A stretch of DNA of 64,000 nucleotides. Source: Diphasiastrum complanatum. Its lineage: Eukaryota > Streptophyta > Lycopodiopsida > Lycopodiales > Lycopodiaceae. Shown piece after piece: positions 35,225-47,200 of the stretch. A model generated the notes under the pieces. That model ran no database searches and was not told the DNA's origin. It worked only from the letters and a program-made list of their open reading frames with translations. Location: the NCBI GenBank assembly GCA_029204225.1, contig CM055092.1, forward strand, positions 75,284,383-75,348,382, read 5' to 3'. How positions within the stretch are numbered: position 1 is the stretch's first letter; every line of letters starts with the position of its first letter. The position numbers were made by a program, and so were the translations under genes.

Positions 35225-38200
35225 CTGTTAAATATGAAAACTGAATACCTTTTCACATTGCAAGTTTTTCAACTTGAAGGGTGTTATTCTAGGCAGCACA
35301 TTTTAATAACAGTTCAGCAGATTTTAGACTTGAAATTGTTGACATTTATAGCTACAAGAACTTTTCTGAAAGTGATTTTGATAATGTGTTCCAGCTAACT
35401 GACATTCAAATAAACCCAAATTTAAGCGCAAGTTCCGCAACATATGCTTGGATTTTAACAGATTGCCCAATCAGTCAGAACACTAACATAAGGGATACGA
35501 CCTTGAACGCTCAAAAGAGCATGTTAATAAGAGTATAGAAGAAAACATAGAAAAATAAATAAAAAGCTCTAAGGATAAGCGATTTTGCTACTTTGTTGAG
35601 TCAATGTAAGCAACGACTCAGAGCAGTGAGACGAGCTTTTCAGCTCACATACATGCGCTGTCCACTACACTATTGTCCTACATCCTTTGGTTTGAGTTTT
35701 CATCAACAAATGACATCATTGAAGGCTACTTGTGTCTTCTTCATTGAGCTTGCTATCTTCTCCAATCATTGGGATACTATTTGGCCACTTTTGCTAAAAT
35801 TTATGAAAGATTTCTTATTCACTGCTTGGATTGTGCAGACTAACTCCATCATCATGGTGTTCCAAGAGAGCAACTTTGACTCTGATCCTGAGTACAAGAG
35901 CTTTGTCCATAGCCTACACGAGCATGTTTGCAGCATATGTTGAATTCCAAGTTATTAAAGGCTGGATTGTGTGGGTAAAACCAGTTAAAAAGATCATACT
36001 CCAAATTGGATGACATGACGAAGATTCCATTACAATACCACGACTCAGACACTTGATGGTGCATCCAGCTCCACTAAAACTCATTGTGCGCACATACTTG
36101 TCTGTCCACAAATTTAGGGACAATGTACAATGGATTGTTCATTCTAGCTCATCAAATGGCAATCGGCTGCTAAGGTTCAAGTTTTTCTTTTGTCACTGCT
36201 GAGCAGTTGACCTGTGTGATGATCCTGATGAATGATGCTGAAACTTGACAACTAATTGTCTCTTTGACTATGGAAGAAATTCTGCAATGTTATTTCTAGA
36301 ATAGGATACAATGATGTAATTTTGATGGAGTAGAATACTATGACAAGATGTTATTCCTTACTTTCAGATATATCATGAAATGATTGAAAAAGCCTATGGA
36401 ACAAATAGTACTCCTTAAAACAGGGAGAAACAAGGATTGGGAATCAAGTAGAAACTGTACAAGTCTAAGGCTTTCCAAAATAAGTCAACTTACTGCATCT
36501 GACCCCTTTAAAAATGTGCTAAGCATAGAACTTAGGCAGTCTGAAAATGCCAAGATAATCACAGACATCACTTCGCCACTAATGATAAGGCTCCTTTTGA
36601 GACATTCTTGTTGTTAGTAATGTTCAAACCTAAAAATAGCTGACATGCATGGTCTACTTGATCCGTGAATGCCCACTATACCAAAAGCATACTAATCATA
36701 CTAAAAGCACAACCTAACCCTAAAAGCCACCTTGCAGAGGTGTGCAGGCATGGAACCAAGACTAGCTAATAAGCAGTGTGAATATAAGTTCAGCAAACAA
36801 TGAAATCCGTTCTTGGGAAAAAAAGTCCCAACCTTTGATTTCCTCTTTGAAAGGATCCAAGGTCCACACAAATCGTATGGAATTGTAGTGGAGCATGGAA
36901 GACGCGATCATTCTTCCCCTCTTGCTCAAGCGTGAATGAGGAGTGTTGTGGCATGCTTGGAAGGTGCTAGAGAGACAGTGGATGCAGCCAACCATCTCCC
37001 TGTTAGAAATAAATGACTATGCTAAAGTTAATCCATAGGTTACTTTGACCCAAAAGGTCGAGATTTGTGTAACCATGGCCCAATCTTGACTTTGGGGGTG
37101 CCCTACATTTAGTAAGTGGTTAAGCTTAGGGTTTGTTGGCACTTGGCCACATCCAGGTAGAGTACTTGTATGCTCATTGTGTATAGCATTTTTAAATTTG
37201 CTAAGCATTGCTCTCCATTCTTCTGCTTGCATTAGTGCTTTCTCTCTCTCCTTGAGGGCGCCTATTGTCATGCCCATGACTGGTCTCTGGTAGCATGTCC
37301 ACGCTAGGGACCGGTAGACCAACAACCCGTAAGTTGATTGTGACTATAAGGGAATTGGGGCCCTTATGTGTATATTACTGCTTTCTCTCTCTCCTTGAGA
37401 GCGCCTATTGTCATGCCCATGACTGGTCTCTGGTAGCATGTCCACGCTAGGGACCGGTCAACCAACAACCCGTAAGTTAATTGTGACTATAAGGGAATTG
37501 GGGCCCTTATGTCATAATTAATGGTTTTAGGCCTAAACACATGGTGGTGGAGTTGGTATGGGTCTATCAGTGAGTCATTAGGGAACTGGATGACGTGGCC
37601 CAGATAGGCTGCAGAGATGTCCAGTGAGGTGTCACAATGCACTACTAGTGGTGCATGGGCCTTGGAGGGTATAAGTATACCAATTGGGCTCTCACTAGTG
37701 TATGCTTGACTCTGTGCTAGGTAGCTACATGCTGCTAGTGTGATTCCTCTTTCCATGATTGTGATTGATCCATAGCTTGGGGGCTAGATCCGTACAATCT
37801 AGGTTTGGTTGGGCTAGTTTATCCACCACCCGTTCCCTTGTGTTGTTGCTTTGATTGGTATGCTTAGACTAGTATCCTGTGTGTAGGACTTTATATTGGT
37901 ATCAGAGCCAGTCTAAACAGGATTTTGCCAATGGAAGTGCTGTGGTGAATCTCAACGTTTTCTCGGGATTTCGGTGTAGTAAGCAACAAGTGGTGGAATT
38001 TTGGATTATTCTTCCCGTTTTAATCACTTTTTCGAAGTGCAATCGTTTGTGTGGTAAGTGCACTACCAGGATCACATTCGGTTCGGTTTTTTGAGCATTT
38101 CAAATTGATTTTTTGGAAGAAATTCTGTTTTTAGTTCCATTGTTGCCGATTACTTTGCGGTTGGCACTTTATCGAAGAAACGGAATGTTTAGAGGTTATG

Positions 38201-41200
38201 CTGGAATTTTTTTCCTCTTCAGGCTTCTAGTTCTTTTCTTTGGCGGTTTTTGTATTTGGATTGCTGTCTATTGCTTTTTAGGAAGCTGGTTTTGTGTTAA
38301 ATCGGTGAGAAAAGACAAAAATGCACTAATCATTTGGCTGTGAGTGTTGATGGCAGTTTACAGGTTTGCATGGCAGGCTATTATGGAGTTACAGGTTTAT
38401 GCTTAGAACAAGTGCTATTCAGTGTAATAGATGATGTAACCTACAAGAATTAGTTTCTGAGAAAATTTGGGCAGCTTCTACCCTGTTTCTCAGGCATAAT
38501 AATTGCAAACCCTGCAAATCTGTAATCTTATCTTTGCATATACTTCTAAGTAAGTAAAGTAAAGCAAAGAGAACTGAAAATCGCTGGTAGGGCAATGAAT
38601 ATTTGCAAAAAACAGCAGATACATTTGCCTCAAGGCTTCCTGCAAGAATATGGTTGAAGAACTGTGAAAAAAAAACACTAAAAGTTAGGCAGAAATCCGC
38701 TTTCCAATAGGCCTCCTGTGCACAATCAGAACCTGCCTGTAATCACTGTGAAAGGGAGGGATGGGCGCTCCCATCCCTCATAAACATGGCATTGCTCTCT
38801 GTCTCCCTCTCTCTCTCTTCCACGAGTTCTATCTTGGGTTCGGGCCAAAATGGGCGCGAGCAGATGCCCGAGTGCAGGCTGGCCTGAGGAGGTGGAAATG
38901 TGGAGGGAAAAAGAAGGGGGGGAGGGGTGGGGTGGGGTCGTGTCATAGTTAACTAAAAGTTTTTTTAAAAAAACTAATTGTTATGCATGCACTCTAAGTG
39001 TTAAGGTGGGTGGGGCGGGGTGCATATATTGGGTTACACAGGGGTTTTTAAAACACTTGTGATTTTTTTTTCCCGTGGGTATTTCCTAGCCATACGGAAT
39101 AGTGATAATATCTTGCAGTAAAATGGAATGGATCATAGTTGCTCAGAAACGCGTTTCTGGAGAAAAACATTTATAGAAACGCATTTCTGGATCCAGAATC
39201 ACTGGAAAAAAATCAGAAACAGGTCTTTAAAAATTCATAGGGATTGACAGAATCCAACAAGGATTGCTGCACCTAAACTGGACCACACTGTATCCGAAAC
39301 ACTCGGCAACCTACAGAAATGCAATGCCCTTGATTAGAGCTTTAATTTGATACCCATATTGCCCACAAAAGTCAAATTTTTTTTTTTGAAAAAAAAACGT
39401 TTCTAAGAAACGCATTCCCAAACCAGAAACGCGTTTCTGAATGCGTTTCTAGAAACGCAGTGCATCTATGGAATGGATTGTCTAAATGGTGTTAATGGGT
39501 TTTTTAATAGCATTAAGGTGGTTTATATTTTATTTTGTCGGCATTGCAAATATTCATTGGTATAATTTAATAAGCACATTGGTCTATTTTGAAAGCTCGG
39601 TTTTTTAGACATTGTCTTATTAACGATTATTATACCCGTAATGGAACTAAAACTGAACGAAATTTTTTTAATTTTTCAGTTACACTTGCAATGGACAAAG
39701 ATGATGTTCCAGTGACGGGGGACAAGGAAATCCGTCTGGCATCACCAGCCAATGATGACACGGAAATCCAACCGGCATCACCAGACAGTGATGAGGCCCT
39801 CGATTCTAATAAATTATTGCACACTCTGGGCAAGGCAGTACTGGAACTTCACCAGAGTAATAAGCAATGCGATAACCAAATGCAGAACCTCTTTAACCAA
39901 CTACAAACCATCACCTCAACTAACTTGGGCTATCAACCAGAGGTTTTTTCTGGCGATAAAAATTCAAGTGCCCGGAAGTTGTTGAGGACTGGGTGAATCG
40001 TTGGACAAGCTATTTTAGCTTGCACAATGTCCCAGAGGATAAGCGGATATCCTCGGTTCTATTGTTTCTGGAAGGCAAGGCCTCCTCTTGGTGGAGGGAA
40101 CTTTCCACGAAACCGGTGACTTGGGCTGGATTTCTAGCAGAATTCCGTAAAGCTTTTGTCACGATAGACGATTCTAAGTTATATATTCGTTTCATAAACT
40201 GCAAGATGGGCAACCGAGAACTGGACGGTTATGTCCAAGAGTTCTTGGATTCTTTGGCCAAGGTGTCGTTGTTTGATTGTAAGTTGGCACAGTGGCAGTC
40301 CATCTCCGAACTGCCAACCGACTATCAAAATGAGTGTAAACGGAATATCCTCCATTCACTGGAAGATGCTATCCGTGTGGCCAAAGCCTATGATAGCACC
40401 GTTGTTGCCTCACGAAAAAGCGCGCACAGCAAAACAGCCCTGAAACCCAAAATGGAAAAAGCAACCAATAAGCGGAAGAAGCAGTTTTTCGACGAGCTGG
40501 AAGCAGAAGTGTACCAACAATCAAAAAAGAAAAAGAACAAGAAGAAGCTCGTGGTAAAAGACAAAGCACGGTTGGCGGCACTGAAGCAGAATTTGTGTTG
40601 TCTCTGCAATAAACCCGGGCACCGTGCTAAACAGTGCCCTGAACGGAAAATGTACTATTTGATTCAAGTAGTACTCACAATTTTTTGAATGCTCGACTTG
40701 TGCAGAATTCCGAGTGCCCACCATGGCCAGTGATCACCGTTATGTGGTCCGTCTCGCCTCAGGGTCGGACACTGAGATATGGGATGTCAAAGTCTCAAAG
40801 TTAGAGCTTCGGATGCAGGACCATGTTGAGCCGTTGGACTTCCATGTCATGAATCTAGACAGGACTGATGTGATCTTGGGCTATGAATGGTTTTTCGATA
40901 AATCTGATTCCTTAGAAATAGATTTTAAAAACCATACTATGGTATTTCAGAATAAGTTTGATCAAATTGCCTCTATTTCTGGAGAGACCGATGTACTTCC
41001 ATCGTCGATGATTTCCTCGGCTGAATTAATAGAGAAACTTCATGATTCTGAGTATGAACTCTTTCATTTGGTTTTGAAATCTCGTATGCATTGTGATGTT
41101 GGTGATGTGATTGTGTTTTCATGTTTTAACACCGAAAATTCGCATAAAAAACAATAGCTACTACAAGATTTGAAACAAGAGTTTAGTGAAGTTTTTCCGA

Positions 41201-44200
41201 AACAGCTACTTTACGGACTACCACCCGCTCGATCGGTGGACCATAAGATAGATCTTTTGCCCGACAACCGCCCTATCTTCAGACAACCATATCGGTTTAG
41301 TCAAAAGGAAGAGGAGGAAGTGGCTAGGCAAATTGAGGAATATCTCAGGATGGGGCACATTAGACCAAGTAAGTCTCCATGGGGAGCACTTGTCCTTCTT
41401 AAGAGTAAGAAAGATAGGGGGTTTCCGGTTATGTGTAGATTACAAGGGTCTGAACAAACTTATGGTAAAAAATAAATACCCGTTGCCCCGGATAGATGAT
41501 CTCATAGATCGGTTGAATGGAGCTAAATACTTCACTAATAAAACTACGTACGGGATATCATCAGATCAGGAAACATCCGAAAGATGTATCTAAAACCGGT
41601 TTTAGGATTAGGACCAGGTTTGGCCACTACAAGTTTCTTGTTTTGCCCTTTGGTTTAACTAATGCTCCGGCTACTTTTCAGAAAAATGATGACGATTTAT
41701 TTCGTCCATATTTGGGGAAATTTGTAGTAGTGTTTCTGGACGATATTTTGATCTACAGCAGAACACTCAAAGAGCATGCTAAGTGTTATGGCCATATTCG
41801 GTTAAGGACCTGGAATAGTCCTAATATGGTAGACCGGCCCTTTAATACTCGAGATTACTGGTCACAGGGTTACATTCTCTTCTGCTAGCAACGGGATCTG
41901 CATGCTCCCCATTCCAATCCTTCCATATCAAAAAGGTTAAACCGATCTGAAAGTGGAACTGTCAATGATTTTTCAGGGAACAGAAAAACACACAGATAAG
42001 GTTTAACAGGCCTCTGCTTACCGCATACCATTAAAGAGTTGTTATAACAGCATTTCTAACAGTTTGTTTTACAGGATAAATTGAAACACCAAATCTATCA
42101 ACAAACATAACTAGTTTTGCATGTTATCTATCTTTAATGACATGGGAAACAAGCTACTGGATTCATAAACACAAATCTTACTACAATGTTATGGCCATAT
42201 TCGGTTAAGGACCTGGAATAGTCCTAATATGGTAGACCGGCCCTCCAGTACTCAAGATTATTGGTCACGCCATGATTTAATTCCATGTCAAGGCTTGTTT
42301 GTGACTAATTACCTTGAGAGGACCCAGACACTCTAATTGAGACATATGGAGTATTGCATGCCTATTGTGTGACGGATATAGGCAGGAGGACTGCATGAAG
42401 AGATGAGACCTATTTATAGGTGACTTGCATGGGGGTTGCATGGTTTCATGCACAGGACTCTACTCTCTATATAATGAGGAGGGGATTCTCCCATCGACAT
42501 ATTGGGTTTAGGTTACCAGTTTCTCTCTTCTTCTCTTGCTTCACATGGCATGGCTTGGCGGCTAGATCCAGTTTTGATCTAGGATTGGTTGGGTGGTTTG
42601 GCTCCATAGTCTCTCTTATTGTGTCCTCCTATCCTCATCTTGGGAGAAATCCTTTGGGGTCTTTATATTGGTATCAGAGCCCGGCTAAGATGCGGTCATG
42701 GATGAGAAGGAGACAAGCTCTACATCAAATTGGAAGCACATGGAGTTATGTCCCAGATAGGTGTGCTGAACTCTCAAGGGGAAAATCGAGTTTGGATCCT
42801 CTAATTCAGTTTGAAGCATATTAGCAAGAGGAGTGGTAGAGTGCACTTCCACCGGGTTATCTTTTTGTTAATCTTGTCTCTAATTGGAGTGATTCACTTC
42901 TGATTTTTTGTGTGGAACCTTGAGATTTCTATGGATGTAGTAAGATTTGTGTTTATGAATCCAGTAGCTTGTTTCCCATGTCATTAAAGATAGATAACAT
43001 GCAGAACTAGTTATGTTTGTTGATAGATTTGGTGTTTCAATTTATTCTGTAAAACAAACTGTTAGAAACTAGTAACCATGATTCTGCTATTTTCCAGGAG
43101 GTGAGGTCCATTCCTTTCTTACTGGCTTCTACTCTTTGTTCCACAGGTCTTCCAAACGGAAAAACACACATATGGTACGCAAGAGTGATCCGAAATAGCC
43201 ATCAGGGTTGTCTTCCAACCCTCAGCAAGCAAGGAAATTCAACAGCCTATCAGTTCAATAGCTTTTAAGACAAAATCTAATGTCCTTTGCTACCTCTGTG
43301 AACTGAAATACAGTATCATCTAGAGTAATGAGGTTAACTCCAATCTTTTCCAGACAGCAGAACACAGATTTCTAACTTTAATCTCTTAAGTTAGGTAATA
43401 TTTCACTCAGTGGTTCATGTAAGTGTTTTACATGAAGGTGATGTTACTAACTTGTGTTGAGTGTAATCTACTTGAGAAATTTATTGCTTAGTGTACTTTT
43501 TTCAAACTTGAGTCGTACTCCAGAACAGAGATTAACTGTTGGAAATAGGTTTATCTCTGAGTACTTGTTTGATATGGAAGTCGGACTCAGAATAATGTTT
43601 TCCTCGGTTAATATTGTAAGTTAAAGGAACTGTTCCTATAATTCTTTCCTGTCTTGAGGAGCTTCTAAGGATAGAAGCAGTTTAAGGAGGGAAGAATGTT
43701 ATGGCCACATTCGGTTAAGGACCTGGAATAGTCCTAATATGGTAGACCGGCCCTCCAGTACTTGAGATTATTGGTCACGCCATGATTTAATTCCATGTCA
43801 AGGCCTGTTTGTGACTAATTACCTTGAGAGGACCCAGACACTCTAATTGAGACATATGGAGTATTGCATGCCTGTGTGACGGACATAGGCAGGAGGACTG
43901 CATGAAGAGATGAGACCTATTTATAGGTGACCTGCATGGGGGTTGCATGGTTTCATGCACAGGACTCTACTCTTTATATAATGAGGAGGGGATTCTCCCG
44001 TCGACATATTGGGATTAGGTTACCAGTTTCTCTCTTCTTCTCTTGCTTCACATGGCATGGCTTGGGGGCTAGATCCAGTTTTGATCTAGGATTGGTTGGG
44101 CAGTTTGGCTCCATAGTCTCTCTTATTGTGTTCTCCTATCCTCATCTTAGGGGAAATCCTTTGGGGTCTTTATACTAAGCATCTCTGTATTGTCTTACGT

Positions 44201-47200
44201 ATCTTAAGACAAGAGAAGCCTTATGCAAAGGAATCAAAGTGTGAATTCTTTAAAAAGGAACTTCTTTACCTTGGTCATAAGATCACCTCTTTTGGGATCA
44301 AAATTGACAAGGAAAAGGTGAAGACGGTAGTGGAATGGCCAGTACCTGAAACGGTTCGTGAACTTAAGTCATTCTTAGGTTTCACTGTGTTTTTCCATAG
44401 ATTTGCAGAGGAGTACTCGAAGATTGTTGCGCCTCTCAACAATATGTTGAAAGGAGTGAAAAGCCGCAAAGGTAGGCCAAGTCCTCCCATCAGATGGAAT
44501 GAGAAATTAGATGAGAGTTTTTGGAAACTCAAGCTTCTAATTGCCTCAGCTCCAGTCTTGAGGACAGCGGATCCAGATTTGTCGTTCGTCATTAACACTG
44601 ACGCGAGTGATATGGCTATTGGAGCTGTTCTCTTACAGTAGGGCCAGCCCGTTGCCTTTGAAAGTAAGAAATGAACCGATGCGCAAGTCAGGTATACCAC
44701 ACAGGTTAAAGAGCTTTTTGCGGTGATCCATGCTTTGAAATCATGGAGGCATTACCTGTATGGTAATAAGTTCGTGGTTAATACAGATCACCAACCTTTA
44801 AAGAGTTTCTGTAATCAAAATGATTTGAGAGGTTGTAAGGCCAGATGGGCAGAACTCATGCAATTTGAAGTGCAGTATATCAAAGGCACTTCTAATGAGG
44901 TGGCTGATGCACTTAGTCGAATTGGTGAAGTGAATGAACTTTCCTTCCTTGAGATCAATACAGACTTTTATCTCTCCCTGAGAGGTCTTTGTGAGAAAGA
45001 CCCACATTTTGGACCAATCTGGAATAGGGTTCTAGCAGTTACATCAAGCGGGACTAATGATCATGGTGATCAGTCTGGGGGGAAGGATAAAAAGGGTGCT
45101 GATGACTTCTCTATCCGTAATGGACTTTTGTTCTAGAAAGGGAAGGTTTGTGTGCCTGATGTGGATGTTATTAAAAATAGAATTCTTTAAGAATGTCACG
45201 ACTCACCATGCGCAGGACATCCCAGCATACATCGTACATTAGATTTGGTACGAAGGACTTTTATTAGCCAAAACTCAAGCCCTTTGTAGAATCTTATGTG
45301 GTCAAGTGTGACCAATGCCAGTTGAATAAAGCTGAACGCCATAAGGCTGGCGGATTGTTGCATCCATTGGATATCTCGGATAAGAGATGAGATAGTATTT
45401 CCATGGATTTCGTGGTTGGGTTACCACTGACGAATAAACAACATGATGCAATTTGGGTTGTGGTCCACCGTCTTACCAAATTGGCTACGTTTATTCCGGT
45501 AAAGACCACCGCGAAAGCTTTTGATTTAGCTCAGATATTTGTAGAGCGTCTATTTAGACTTTACGGATTACCAAGTAATATTGTGAGCGATCACGATCCA
45601 AAGTTCACCTGTCACTTCTGGTCGGCCGTGTTTGCTAAACTAGAGACGACTCTGAGCTTAGGTTCTTCTGATCATCCTGAGACGGATGGACAGATGGAAA
45701 GAACAAATCAGACGATGGAACAAATGCTTCGAGCATATGTTTCCCGATGGCATTCTGATTGGGAGAAGTATCTTCCATTGATCGAGTTTGCCTATAACAG
45801 TAGTAAGCATTCTGCTACCGGTTATAGCCCGTTTATGCTTATGTATGAATTTGAGCCTAGGTCACCCATTGCGGTAGAGACCTGGACGATCAAGTTTCAG
45901 AAGGTAGCGGATTTCCTACATGATAAGTAGGAAATGCTACGAATTGCGCATGAAAATGTCCAGTGTGCCCAGGATAGGGACCGACATTATGCAAATCTGA
46001 AAAGATCTCCGAGAGACTTCCAAATGGGGGATTGGGTATATTTGAAAATCCCGAAAGATTTGAGTATAATGCGTACCGACTGTATAAGATCTTGAGAAAG
46101 ATAGGCACCTTAGCTTACCAGTTGGAACTCCCGGAAGGATCGCAACTGCATCCGGTATTTCACGTAAGCCGACTCAAGAAGAGTCTACGTGAAGGAGAGC
46201 ATCTTGGATCTGGAGATCAATTGGACATGTTGGATGAATCATCGGGTGTATCTTGACTTGAACCCGAAAAGATCTTGGATACAAGAACTAAACGGTTGAG
46301 AAATCGTATAGTTACCGAGCATCTGGTTCGATGGAACAGATGTACAGATAATGATGATTCCTGGGAACAGGAAGGAAGCTTAAGGAGGAACTTTCCCAGT
46401 TTTAAGTTCTGAGGACAAAACTTGAATAAGGGGGAAAGAATGTCATGCCCATGACTAATCTCGGGTAGCGTGTCCACGCTAGGGAGCGGTAGACCAACAA
46501 CTCGTAAGTTAATTGTGACTGTAAGGGAATTGGGGCCCTTATCTGTACATCGTCATAATTAACGGTTGTAGGCCTAAACACATGGTGGTGGAGTTGGTAT
46601 GGGTCTATCAGTGAGTCATTAGGAAACCGGATGACGCGGCCCAGATAGGCTGCAGAGGTGTCACAATGCACTACTAGTGGTGCATGGGCCTTGGAGGGTA
46701 TAAGTATACCTATTGGGCTCTCACAAGTGTATGCTTGATTATGTGATTGGTAGCTACATGCTGCTAGTGTGATTCCTCTTTCCATGACTGTGATTGATCC
46801 ATAGCTTGGGGGCTAGATCCGTACGATCTAGGTTTGGTTGGGCTGGTTTATCCACCACCCGTTCCCTTGTGTTGTTGCTTTGATTGGTATGCTTAGACTA
46901 GTACCTTGTGTGTAGGACTTTATACCTATCCTCTTCCCTCATTTGTCTTGTGGAGATTGTTTGATAGTTAGATCTTAGTGCCTTGGCTCTTGTTGTCCTA
47001 CATGGTATCAGAGCAACCGGATCTGCAGCAAGCTTGTATGTTGGCACGCTACCAAAAGAGGAGCTAGTCTACTTTGTGATCTAAAAATTCAGCATCCTGC
47101 TGATTTTTCCAAGTGGAGTTTGGATCAGCTTTTTTGTCTCTTTTCAGGTTGAAGGAGGGCGCCCATCATGGATCTTGGAGGACCAATTTTTGGCACCCAA

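Larger units (their letters stand above)
41784..44174 (+). mobile_element. Non-autonomous LTR element (LARD-like) inside the gypsy RT
   Basis: Target duplication ctaag at 41779-41783 and 44175-44179. It contains an 82-bp LTR head (41784-41865), about 190 bp unassigned, an inverted interior piece (42055-42185), a full LTR (42187-42667), a PBS (42669), a 1-kb non-coding interior and a full LTR (43697-44174), preceded by the purine tract aaggagggaagaa. There is no ORF of its own. A longer relative lies in reverse at 8273-8778 and 15875-17250. Confidence 0.85.
37266..46924 (+). mobile_element. Ty3/gypsy chromovirus element B
   Basis: The LTRs are 37409-37895 and 46441-46924 (with a duplicated LTR head at 37266). 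The target duplication cctat is at 37261-37265 and 46925-46929, inside the 5' LTR of copia D. PBS at 37897, gag 39691-40688, protease-like region 40714-41157, RT from 41170, interrupted by a second insertion (41784-44174), then the rest of RT/RNase H, integrase and a chromodomain-like tail to 46430. A purine tract (ggggaaagaa) precedes the 3' LTR. Inactive through frameshifts and stops. Confidence 0.9.

Noticed and set aside
35593-35943. 116-codon plus-strand ORF in the giant intron
   Set aside because: No conserved motif and antisense to ALG1; probably chance.
37017-37756. Minus-strand ORFs in the gypsy and copia LTRs (also 22004-22273, 46402-46785, 49860-50141)
   Set aside because: Opposite-strand readings of LTR sequence; they recur wherever the same LTR occurs.
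39630-40724. Minus-strand ORFs opposite the gypsy gag
   Set aside because: Shadows of the gag coding strand.
42669-42681. tggtatcagagcc blocks as tRNA genes
   Set aside because: Only 12-13 nt match tRNA-Met complement and they sit directly after LTR ends, so they are primer binding sites.
42420-44178. Two similar ORFs beginning [15 protein letters not shown]
   Set aside because: They lie entirely within the two LTRs of the LARD-like element and are open by chance.
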